A stretch of 64,000 bases of DNA from Haliotis asinina (taxonomy: Eukaryota; Mollusca; Gastropoda; Lepetellida; Haliotidae). The position numbers were made by a program, and so were the translations under genes. The DNA lies in contig NC_090287.1 of NCBI RefSeq assembly GCF_037392515.1, positions 6,989,501 through 7,053,500 of the forward strand, read 5' to 3'. Below, piece after piece: positions 23,574-35,526 of this stretch; positions within the stretch are counted from its first letter, which is position 1; every line of letters starts with the position of its first letter. A model generated the notes under the pieces. It was not told the DNA's origin. It ran no database searches and was given only the letters and a program-made list of their open reading frames with translations.

Positions 23574-26500
23574 AAATATTTCTCCCTTGTGATTGCAAAA
23601 TCAACACAATCCAGCAAGACATGTTTGACCGTCTTTCCTTCATCACAAAGGATACAAAACGGACGATGCTCACCTTTAAGTAAATATTCGTGAGTGTGTC
23701 TAGTATGGCCAATGCGACATCGTCGCATAACGACCTCTTCAAATCTGGACTGACAACCCAAGTAGGTGTAACCAATATAGGGTTTTACCTGCTTGGGTGT
23801 CCCACTTCTTCTGCATCAGATCACGGATATAAGATCTAATTGTAGCTTTATAATCTGAATATGGAATCAGAAGAGGCGTCACAGACTTGTTGAGTGCTGC
23901 CTTAGCAGCAAGATCGGCCATTGTGTTCCCAGAGATTCCTATGTGACTGGGTACCCAACAAAAGACGATGTCACATTGGCCAGTAGCACGATCATTATAT
24001 AACTCAATAATTTCAATTAAAAGTGGTTGTTTACAAGATATTTTTTTAATATCTTTAAGACATGAAAAAGAGTCAGAAAAGATTATATATTGTTTATGTG
24101 TAGGATGTCTTTGAATGTATTTGAGAGCTGTTAGTATTGCGTTTGCTTCTGCTGAAAAAATAGAGCTGTTATCCAGTACTCTAGAAGATAGTGTTTTGGA
24201 TCCAATGACAGTGGCACATGCAACCATCTTTGGACCCATCAGTAATTATATGTAAGTAAGGATTTGTAAGTACTATGTTACTATGTACTTTTTAATTGAT
24301 TATGTTTTTGTTTATATTATGAGTGAAGTTTTATTATTATACAAATCCTCACAAAGAGGATTAAAACGCAGTTGTGAGCAGAATTGGATTCATTTGAATA
24401 TAACTTTGAACTATATTGTAAAGACAAATTGATACGGGGAAGTTTCAAAGATGGCTCATCGGCCTCAGATATTCTGAAAGATCCAAGACATAGCCTCAGA
24501 TCTTGGTGATGCACAGAATCTAATAGCTTTAGGTTGCTTTTGCAGGCTCCCCCATACACGATGGAACCGTAATCAAGTTTCGATCGAACCAGAGATCTAT
24601 ATAAGTGAAGGAGGGTAGTTTTAACAAATCGAGTGCCTTAAGGCATTTGGCTTTGAGATACTTGATATGTGGCAAAAAGGTTAGCTGCGAGTCAAAGATG
24701 AAACCAAAAAATTTAGCTTTCTTCACAACTTTGATGGATCTGCCATTTAATGATAATTCGGGATCTATATGGGATTTGCATCTTTTCAACAGTTTTAGTT
24801 TTAGAAAATTTAAACCCGTTTCCCAGACACCATTTCTGAATTTTAGTTAGACAAATTTGTAACTGTCTCTCAATAGTTCGCATATTTTTACCACGGCAAG
24901 AAATATTAAAACGGTCTATGAATCACTACGGCACTATGAACCACTTACAACCTTTGAAAGACTATTTATTTTAATACTAAATAGCGTTACCGACAAAATA
25001 CTGCCTTGTGGAACACCCTGATCCTGAAAACAATGAGAAGACATGGTTAAACCCACGACCTCGCAATACAAAATCATGTAAATCCTTTAAAATGCCATGC
25101 ATTCAAGTACTGTCGTATACTTTCTCAAGATAAAAAAATATAGATACTGTTGTTTGGTGATAATAGCATTTTTTACAACGGATTCTAAAGGTACTAAATG
25201 ATCTCAGTAGTACTTCTATTCTTCCGAAAAAACCATATTGAATATTTGTAATGAGGTTATTGGTTTCAAGATACCAAATTAATCTGTTATTTACCATTCG
25301 TTCCATGGTTTTACAGACGCAGCTGGTTAAAGAAATCGGTCTGTAATTTGATGGATCCGTGTGATCCCGGCCATGTTTTGGTATTGACACTACAATGGAA
25401 TTACGCCACGAAGGAGGAAAAATTCCAGACATCCATATTTTGTCAAATATATCTAAAAGTGTGACCAGACATGGTTCAGGCCTTTCCATAGCTGGTAATG
25501 AATATTGTCATCACCCGCTGCAGTATCATGAGCTTGATCAAGAGCAGTGTTGGGTTCATGTAATAAAAACACTTCATTATATTAGTCTTCACCATTATTG
25601 GAATCGAAATTAAATTGTCTTTTCCTGTTGTTGCTGGTATCTCTGAAATTTAGGGACATAATTTGCCGAGGAAGAAGTTTTGGCAAGATTTTCGCCAATT
25701 TTATTTGCAATATCAGCTTTGTTAGTTACTAATTTGTCACCATCTTTAAGATGGTGAACAGCAGATTTTGATCCTTTACCTTTTATTCGCTGACCCATGT
25801 TCCACACCTTAGACATGGGTGTACGTGAATTAATTTTTGAAGCATAGTTCCTCCAAGATTGGCGCTTGTTTTGCCTATACGTATGTCATGCCTTAGCACT
25901 AGTAATGTTAACATTGTTGAAGTTATGAACTTTCTTCCTACGTGTTCTTCCGTGTTTGCATTCGTCAGTAAACCATGGTTTACGAATGTGAGGAGTTGCA
26001 GAGGACTTACGAATGGTTTGATCAGCAATTTCATCAGTTGTGTTGAGAACATCTTGATGGGATCTGGTACATTACTGGAGTGATCAGGTGTTAATTTTTC
26101 AACACAAAATTCTTCATATACAGGCCAATTTACCTTCGTGAAATTCCATAGTGATGAAGGTGGATTGTCACCTATTTTATAGACTTCAGAAGAGTAGGGA
26201 AGTGATCGCTTCCACAAACGTCATCAGACCATTCAAATTCATTGAGAATGTTTTACTCTGTGAGTGCTAGATCAAGTGCAGAATACGTTTCAGTGGCTGG
26301 ATGCAAATAAGTGTTGGAACCATCATTAAAAACACATAAATTATTATCGGAAATAAAATCTTCAATAACTTTCCCTTTTCTGTTTGTATTTGTACTACCC
26401 CATAGAGGGTTGTACCCATTTAGGTCGCCCATGATGATGCAGGGCTTTGGGAGTTGATCATACAAACTTTGATGGTCAGTTTGACAAAGAACTGATGAAG

Positions 26501-26885
26501 ATGGTACATACAAAGAGCACAAAGTTAGAGCAATGTGCAAGGTAAGTCGGATAGCAACAGCTTGAAGATTAGTATTCAGAGGAACGGCACTATGAATCAT
26601 GTCCTGTCGTACCAGGGGAGGAAACGAATGGTAACAATTGCATTGTCGTAAGTTGCAAACATCAGTATTTTTAAGATACGTCTCCTGGAGACGCAATGCG
26701 TATGGTTTAAAGTCCTGTAACAATAAAAGAATCTTAATATAATTCTTCGTAAGTCCTCTGCAATTCCACTATATTAGTGTATCAGTCATTTAGGGTGTAT
26801 TGTTGGTGAAAGTTCCCGACTATTTGTCTTAGGAAAATGGCTCCGAGAGTGGGTTGTCAGATGCAGTGACACCTCCATGTCATCT

Positions 26886-29800
26886 AGGCACCCGTGAACG
26901 GCCACCTCTTCGTGGTGGGTGCTGGGTAACGCTGAGAGCCGTTCACCCCCGTAGTGGACCCGGGGGATATTTGGTCCACCAACCCGTTTGCCGTGGGTTG
27001 CGGCCCTGTGTCGGCGAAGAGAGGGATCCTGGTGGTTGAGGGCAATAGGGGCCTGTAACTGTGTTCCTGTTGCTCAATACACCACTTTGGCCCTGACTTC
27101 GCCTAGACGGGAGTTTGAATGGGCCCGGTTCAACCAATCGGCTGGTCATGCCAAGCCCTTGGCATGGATTTCATTGCACAAATATCATTTAGAATTGTGT
27201 AATTTTGGTCTTGGCTTTATTGTCTAAAACATTTTTTATTTTGAATTAAGTTGTTCTGAACTTTGCCTAGAGTCCTATGCCCAGAAGGGGGTGACTCATG
27301 GGCCAATCTGGTTGAATTATTAATCTTTCAATTCTTCTGCTGGAGTTTATCATATCCGGGTATCCGGGTATCCTTGGTGCTTTAGCATTGTCCTCGTGAT
27401 ACTCCGCGGTGGGTGGGGAGCTTGGATGACGAACCAACATACCAATAATCATGGATTACTAAACCCCCAACAAATAAAACAAACGTCAACTGGAAAATGA
27501 TGATCTGCAACGACCCTCTATACAAATTGATCACTGGCCACGCTTTTTGGTTGTCGAGACCCTTGACAAGACTCCTTTAAAATTAAATCCCTGTGCAATT
27601 TCAAAAGGTATCATTGCAGGTGAGGTGAAAGATATCAAACGTTTGCGATCAGGATCGCTGCGGATTGAATGTAGCAGAAAACAAGCCACCAACCTGTTCT
27701 CAACTGATATGTTTGTCGGAGCCCAGTATAGGTTTCTGCTCACAGAACACTGAATACAAGCAAAGGTATAGTTCGAGACGGCGAGCGTCTTCTAACAGAC
27801 ATGACTGGGCTCGATATAGTGTCCGATGTGAAAGATCAAGGAGTATCTTTCGTCAAACGTTTCACAACACGGAAAAATAATGAGACTGTCCAAAGCAATA
27901 CATATCTGTTTGCATTTTCAGCTCCAACTCCCCCCAAAGTCAATCAAAGCAGGTTACTGCAATCTGAATGTTGACTTATATATTCCAAATATTCTGCGCT
28001 GCTTTAAGTGATAAAAGTACGGACATGGTGTTAATACTTGCACATTGTCAGTTACATGTGCTCACTGTGCTGACACAGTGTTATTGTGACAGCAATAACA
28101 AAAAATATGCAAACTGTCCGGGAAATCATTCATCCTTTTCTAAAGAATGTCCCATTCGGAAAAGGCAAATGGAAATTAAGAAAATCAAATTTTCCAGGAA
28201 CGTCAGTTTTGCTGAAGCAAGAAAGATTTACAATATTTACAATCAACTGAGCACACTGAAACGTACGCCTCTGTCACGAAAAACATCTGAAACCTTATCA
28301 AAAGGAAAAAAGGAACAACTACGCCAGTACTAACTTCGTCAAGCTCATGTCAGACTGACCTGACATGGGTGAATTCAGATATTCCTAAGTCTGTCTCTCC
28401 TGATGTTCCACAGTCTACCTCAGAATAGTGTACTCAGACAGATACAGCTCAGTCTACGTAAGAGATCGTATCTCCTTCGACTGCAACTCCTTCACAGTCG
28501 ATAAACAAACTACAACATGGAAATTCAAGACAAGGCCAGAAACTTCGAAATCAAATCGAGCACATGGGGTCATATAATAAAATCAAACTGTTTAACAAGT
28601 TTGGATCACTTAAGGAAATGGATGTATCGGATCACATCCATCCAGGGCACATAGCTTGTCGCCCTCAAAGAAAGCGCGGGGTAGATCCCCAATCAACCCA
28701 CCCAAACGATAATGTATTCCAGAAATATAGTACTGTAGAACTGTAGAGGATTAAAGGCACATTTAATGAGTTACATCTTTTAGTTCAAGACCTGGCACCA
28801 TCAGTATTTTGTCTGCAGGAAACTCATTTGAAACAGACAGATAATTTTAATTTACGTCAATTCGAGATCATTCTTTCGAACCTACAGGTGACAGGGCCAC
28901 TGGCGGATCTTGTTAAACAAAAACTAATCTTAAAGCCGTTGCAGTGAGACTCACTTATCACATTGAATTTACAACATGTTCGCTGTATATCCACCTTCTT
29001 TCACACTTCATCTGTCTGATCTTCAAGCTCTCTGTGATCAGCTTCCGAAACCCTGCATTATAATGGGTGATCTTAATGGCCATAATCCACTCTGGAGTGG
29101 TACAAATACTAACACTATGGGTAAAACGCTGGAAGATTATATGTCCAATAATGATTTGTGTATATACGATAATGGTTCGCGCACTTCTCTGCATCCTGCA
29201 ACCGGTACCTACTCTTCTCTGGATTTATCTCTTGCAGACTCTACTGCGTTCAATGAGTTTGAATGGTCAGTCCACAATGACCTTTGTGGAAGTGATCACT
29301 TGCCAACGATACTAATCTGGAAATATTTCCACCTGATTCGCCATCTTACACAAGATGAAATTTTTCCAAATCAGATTTTTCCTTATTTCAAACTTTATGC
29401 ATATTAAAACTACGACATGAATGTTTTTTGGATATGGCTGATCCTATTCACGTGTTTTCTGAAGTTTTAGCTGAAATTGCTGATGAGTGCATATTAAGGT
29501 CCTCGACAGCTCCACATGTACGGAAGCCATGGTTTAATGCAGACTGTAACGTGCTAGAAAAGCGAGGAAAAAGGCAGAGAAATATTTCCGTCATCACCCA
29601 GCTGTCCACAACGTAAATACATTTAAAATATTAAATACGAAGGCACGTCGTATCTTCAACCCAAACAAACGGCAATCTTGGAGGAACTATATTTCCAAAA
29701 TAAATTCACGCACGCCTATATCTAAGGTGTGGAACATGATTCAGAGAATAAAAGGCAAAGGTTCAAATCGGCCGTTCACCATCTTAAAGATGGTGATAAG

Positions 29801-31740
29801 TTAATAACTGACACATCTAATATTGCAGATAACATTGGTGTAACTCTTGCACAAAAACTCATCATCAGCAAATTATGTTCCCGAGTTTCAGAGGTATCAG
29901 AAACAGCAGGACAAAAACACAACTTAATTTCGATTCAAATAACGGCGAAGATTATAATAAAGTGTTTTCATTACATGAGCTCATGACACTGCAGCGGGTG
30001 ATGACAACAAACATTATCAGCTACTGAAACACATGCCTGAACCATGTCTGATGGCACTTTTAGATGTATTTGATCAAATATGGAAGTCCAAAACTAATTG
30101 TATTCATTTTTGTAGAAAATAAGAAGTCGCAATAAGGACCCTGAACTATCTTTAAATGGCACTCCCATCAAAGTTGTCAAGGAGGCCAAATCCTTGGGTT
30201 TAATGTTCGATTCCCATTTAACCTTCTTACCGCACATTAAATCCCTTAAAGCTAAATGCCTGAAGGTACTAGATTTGTTGAAAGTTGTTTCCAAGTCAAA
30301 GTGGGGAGGGGATCAAACTACCCTCTTACACCTATATCGATAATTGGTCCGTTCCAAACTCGATTATCGTATATGGTGGAGTCTGTAATAGCGATCTTAC
30401 AATTCTTGATACTATCCACTACCAAGGTGTAAGACTTTGTCTTGGGTCTTTCAGAACCTCAGCTGTTGACAGCCGACGAACCGTCTCTCACACAACGCCG
30501 TATAAAATTGTCTTTACAATATACTACCAAATTATACGCTAATGAATTAAACCCTGCCTATAATTGTGTGTTCAATCCCCTTCATGAGGATTTATACATT
30601 AAGAAATCTTCTCGTGTTCCGCCTCTAGGGGGCAGAATTAAACCATTTATTTCTGCTGCCGGTATTGAGCTGTAAACATAGCTCCTTCCCGTCTTCTTTC
30701 TTCTTCCCCCTTTACAGGTGGTTAGACCACAAGTTAACCTAACATCAACTACATTTAAAAGTTCAGAAACTAATGAACTGCTATATAAACAAGAATATAA
30801 TCAATTATATATAACGCCATATTAACAGCTCTTAAATATAATCAAAGACATCCTAAACATAAGCAATGTATAATCTATTCAGACTCTCTTTCTTGCCTTA
30901 CATGCAATAAAACCCTATATCGGTTATATTTACTCGGGTTGTCAGTCCAGATTTGAAGAGGTCATTATACGACGATGTTGCATTGGCCATACAAGATATA
31001 CTCATGAATATCTATTGAAAGGTTTTGTATCCCTTGTGATGAAAGAATGCATGTCCTGCTTGACTGTGTTGAATATTCCATCACAAGGGATAAGTAATTT
31101 AACTCACGAACTTTGAAGGATCTTTTTAACGATAATAGTCATCATTTAGTTATTTTACTTTTGAAAGAATTCGATTTGCTAACGGATTTGTAAATAGATA
31201 AATATTTTATTATCGGAAGTTCGAATTAGTAACTCAGATTGTTAGTGGCTGTCTCCTCGAGGGGGATTAAAGTACTGTAAAATTATTGTCCTCTTGAGAG
31301 GGTACGTAAATCCAAAAACATTAAATTTAAACTTTCCACAGTTCGTAATCGTAGCATATGTGTGTTTTTAATTTGTGGCTAGATTTGTCTAAATTGCTCA
31401 CAGCTGAAGGGATGATGCAAATCCAACTAGGGTCCATGCAGGTAGCAAAGGTACTGTAAGTCCCCATGGTCCCTCGTATGGTGATCTACCTTCAGTTGTT
31501 GACAATCTATAGCCCATTTTTATATTGTATTGTCTTCTATAGTTAAACTGTTTTATATTTAATTACTAGTCTTAAATGGATATCTGTGATCTATACTAGT
31601 GGTTTTAAGGTTCTTCGTCAACATGTTTTTAGTTTCTTATAGTCATTCATTCTATAATTACTTCTCATTATTACTTGTTCTCGTCACGATATGGCTGCAA
31701 TATTGCCGATGTGACGATAAATATTAACTCACTCACTCAC
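26886..31740 (+). mobile_element. I/Nimb LINE with full 5' UTR, internally deleted (N6)
   Basis: The plus-strand copy is flanked by a slightly diverged 12-bp target repeat (TCCATGTCATCT at 26874-26885, TCCACATCATCT at 31741-31752). Its 5' UTR (26886-27480) is GC-rich and reaches about 130 bp further 5' than copy N9, so it probably marks the true 5' end. ORF1 lies at 27540-28745 (broken) and ORF2 from about 28745. About 1 kb of RT is deleted near 30088, where FDQIWKS jumps to NCIHFC, and a second deletion near 30810 removes part of RNase H. The 3' UTR and (CTCA)n tail run to 31740. It is inserted in the ORF1 C-terminus of N5. Confidence 0.88.
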
Positions 31741-31939
31741 TCCACATCATCTAAAATATCGAATGTGTTTAAAAGGGGCACAGGGCCTCTTCGTCCTTCA
31801 GGAAGACGGTCACTCGTATTTTGCTTTTTTACATTCTTTTTTATAACCGGTGTAGGTGCTGTTTGAGTTTTAGAGGATTGTGATGTATTTGGTGGGGAAG
31901 AAACAAAAGGAAGATCCCCAATACTTAAAGGTGTCTGAG

Positions 31940-32208
31940 TGAGTGAGTGAGTTAAAATTTATGGTCACATCAGCCATATTCCAGCCATATCGTGACAAGT
32001 ACGATTAATTACAAAACTACATATTAATTAATGGCACGTTACAAAAACCTGTTAACGAATGACAGTAAAACCAACTAGAATATAACAGAGAATGTAAAAA
32101 CAGTATTTAGATCTACAACAGTTCAACTATAGAAGACAAGACAGTATAAAAATAGGCTATAGGTTGCCAACAACTGAAGGTAGATCACCACACTAGGGAC
32201 CATGGCAC
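31940..32208 (-). mobile_element. I/Nimb LINE, 3' UTR only (N7), with 11-bp target duplication
   Basis: Tail plus about 265 bp of the 3' UTR only, flanked by AGGTGTCTGAG (31929-31939 and 32209-32219). It interrupts ORF1 of N5. It is a severely 5'-truncated insertion, useful because both junctions are exact. Confidence 0.85.
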
Positions 32209-33212
32209 AGGTGTCTGAGCTGTCAGCCAGGTCAAGTCTGTTTGGCAGTCAACAGATATATTTAGTGGAAGGTCTCATCACCTCTGCATGTGTTGACTAA
32301 CCTCTCAATAAAGTGTTACCAGAGAGTGGACCTGAAGGTGCTAACTTCCTTGCTTCTGAAAAGCTTTTCACTTTTAATGCGTTGGACACTAATTACAAAC
32401 ACTCTTACACTCTTTAGAAGACGACATGTGAGAGGCAGAACAATGTATACATTTGATTTCCGATGAATATGTGCTGCTGTCGTGATCTTTGACAGCACAG
32501 CGAGAACAAGAAGCATGAATTTTACCAGTGTTCTGCCCATGGCCAAACTTCTGACAGTGAAAACATCTCAGTGGATTTGGAACATTCATGTCAATTTTCA
32601 CAGACAAGCATCCTACTTTAATTAAGTGAGGTAACCTGGGTACACCAAACGAAAGCAAGTAAGTTTTCGAGGGTGAATATATTCCATCCTTCTTAAAGGT
32701 GAACCACTTAGCCTCGACCACTCCTTGCATACATAACGGACTAACACTGTCATCGGCTGACAGGTCAGCAAGACTCTTATCTCGGCCTCGGATGATTCCT
32801 TTGCTAAAATGTAAAGACTTGTGAGCATAGCATTTTGCAGAGACATTTGCGAATGACTTTGCCTCTGTCTTTAGACATTCTATGAGAACTGAACCCGATA
32901 TAGTTTTGGTAACATTCTTGACAGTCCCAGCAATTCCTTGAATTGCTTTTTCTAGTAGAAAGCTGGAACAGGAAGTTATCTTTTTTCGACAATGAATCCA
33001 GGCCATGTGGTACGTTCAGAGTCTGGTAATGACTCATCCTTTTCAGTATCATCAATGTGACAACGTTTTTGCTTTTTGGGGTTGTGATTTGCCATGGTAA
33101 TAGATTTGTGTTTCAACACCCTGGCTCCCCACCTACTATTGAGTGTCAACATGACGATGGCTAATGCCTGTGGGCCTCGGACAGGCGGCACCAAGGATAC
33201 CAAGAGGATATA

Positions 33213-34436
33213 AACTCAACACAAATAACAGCTTTACACTCGTTTCAAAGTCAATGATTTGAACATTTTGGACAATAACGATTGTATTCAGTTCGCTTGT
33301 TTTATGCTATAGCATACAGATCATGTTTGTCATGGAATCGGTTCCACGGGAAATGCGACTACAATGCCCATGATCAAAAACTGTGAGTCACAACTTAATG
33401 AAATCATGTCAATATCGGGTGTGTCAATACAACGTCTCCTCATGGATTGGACGATGCGTCTGAGCACAGCTTGGGGAATGCGCCGCCATATTTATACCAA
33501 CATGGCACCAAGCTCCTGCATGTTCTGTGGAGGGTTCCACACTAGACGGAGCCGCCTGCCTAACACATGCCACACATGCTCTATGTGGTTGAGGTCGGGA
33601 GATCTTGAGGGCCACTCCATGATATTGATGCCAGCGTTCCTTAGGAAATTCATTCTTAAATTGGCCATATGAGGTCTGGCGTTATCCTGTTGGAAAGTCA
33701 GACCTGGGGCATGAGCTGCCATGAATGGCAAAAGCTCTGGAAGGAGCACCTGATCACTGTATACTGCCGCATTAAGGTTTCCCTGGATGACAATGAGTCA
33801 AGATCGAGCATGACCGTTGATAGCACCCCAAACATCACCCCTTCTTTCAGCAAAGGTTAATGTGAACCTTGATTCATCACTAAACACAACCCTATTCCAA
33901 TATCGCTGGGTCCATCTCAGGTGCCGTCTTGCCAGACGTTGGCGTCGATGGAAACGGGTTAGTATTGGTCCACGATATGGTCGCCGTGCATGAAGACGAG
34001 CAGAGCGCAGGCGATTTCGAATGTTTTGGGCAATCACTCAACCTCCAAAACAAGACATTCCCAGTGGACGAGGCAGTGAGAAACTGATTACGAAAATGAT
34101 TTACGCATTCGGCATGCCAATGGCACGTTCACGCTGAATGTTTGACAGTTGTGGCATTGCAAATTAACGGATAATTAACCATAAAACCGTGTTTTTCTGA
34201 GATGACACTCTACTCTGCTACCATGAGATCAATTGCACGTGTATCAATAGGTCACGTGACTTGGAAACATGATTTTAGCGTGTAGTGCTCTCCCCCTTGC
34301 TACCAGTAGAATGAGTGTGTGACGTAATACCCTTGACAATGCATTTAACCATAATCACAACAAGAACTCTTCCAAAAAAAGTTTCAAAGCACTATTTGAA
34401 AAATAATGAGTGTCAAGTTTTTATTTTTGCTGAGTT
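33213..34436 (-). mobile_element. Tc1/mariner element D, decayed, in 5' region of LINE N5
   Basis: Ends in inverted orientation are AACTCAACACAAATAACA and AACTCAGCAAAAATAAAA, with TA at 33211-33212 and 34437-34438. Minus-strand transposase pieces are IRNRLRSARLHARRP..FSDESRFTL (33798-34037), then LTFQQDNARPHMANLRMNF and SPDLNHIEHVWHVLGRRL (33492-33749), with DD34E spacing. The N-terminal DNA-binding part is largely gone and the frame is broken. Related by its ends to element B. Confidence 0.85.
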
Positions 34437-34600
34437 TACTTAAGCAGTAGCATTATAGATATGCACCCCAAGATTGGCCCATGAGCCACCGCCTTTTGGG
34501 CAAACAAAACAAAATTCAAGTTAAATAATATTCTATAAACCAAAGGTGCCAGACCAAAATTTAAACAATTCCAAATGACATTTGCACACTATTGAGAAAA

Positions 34601-34984
34601 GGGTGTGCACACTTCATTTTACACCAGAGTTTCAATTCTTACTCTCACAACTCTGTGGATTTCGAAAGTAATTTCAGCACACGAGCAAATTAGCAAATTA
34701 ATTAATTTAATTTAATTTTATTAACTGCAGGTTTAGTTTCACCATTAGGTAATAACAAATACAAAATGATAATGGACTCCGCACCACAAATAGGCATGCT
34801 CAAAGCGTGCACAAACACCTCATCATTATACACCGGATAAACCAAACTGCCCGTTAGGCGCGAGAAGGCTATAGTCACGTATCTTATCCCGCCGGATACC
34901 CATTTTCTGCAGAGACAATTTTGAACAAACACACTTGCCTAAGGTGAGTCCACATGTATCACATGTGCTTCTTTGTGCAACAGG
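34601..34984. other. Intergenic stretch
   Basis: AT-rich sequence between the 5' end of LINE N5 and a SINE-1 remnant. Nothing coding that I can support. A palindromic CACATGTATCACATGTG lies at 34952-34968. Confidence 0.35.
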
Positions 34985-35092
34985 ATTAACTGACCATCCG
35001 ATCCCGTTAGTTGCCTCTTACGGAAAGCATAGTCGCCTTTTATGGCAAGAATGGGTTGCTGAAGGCCTATTCTATCCCGGACCTTCACGGGT
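34985..35092 (-). mobile_element. SINE-1 5' part, truncated
   Basis: Contains CCGATCCCGTTAGTTGCCTC, TTTTATGGCAAGAATGGGTT and the family end CCTTCACGGGTG. The 3' half with the shared tail is absent. Confidence 0.75.
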
Positions 35093-35526
35093 GATTGAGA
35101 AAGACAAAACAACAACAAGAAACCAAATAATGACAAGTTTATAAAGATCATTTAATTTTTAGAATTTTAAAAAGCGACTAAGCTTCGTCATTCCAAATCA
35201 AAACGAAACAAGCGTGGTCAACTGATTAATTGGGATGGACCATGAATTTATTTGGTCCTTTATGGACACAACTGTCACTACATTACATGTAGTTTAAATG
35301 GTGAATCCTGAGCCAGATAGATCATGTAGATCGGTGATCATGCTGTCGACCACTGGATTGTCTGATCCACCCTTGCATTAATTTCTTCCATAAGTGTATG
35401 CACTATACGCAATATTTCCATACGTAGAAGCATAGGAGAAAGTAAAACAAGCAAACCAATCGTACGAATAGGTATATTTTAAGTGTACAAGTTTGTATGA
35501 ATAATATCCATGGGCGTTCTCCATCT

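Larger units (their letters stand above)
23574..34600 (-). mobile_element. I/Nimb LINE, diverged copy (N5), split by three insertions
   Basis: Pieces that belong together in order are: ORF2 23574-26760 (RNase H, RT, linker, endonuclease), ORF1 C-terminus 26760-26885, ORF1 remainder 31741-33212 except 31940-32208, and 5' UTR 34437-34600. The separating elements are LINE N6, a LINE 3' UTR piece (N7) and Tc1 D. ORF1 starts MANHNPKKQKRCHID at 33096 and keeps a zinc knuckle, CFHCQKFGHGQN. The endonuclease keeps IIMGDLNGYNPLWG. ORF1 is clearly less like the other copies, so it may represent an older subfamily. Many frame breaks. The 3' end is missing at 23574. Confidence 0.8.
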
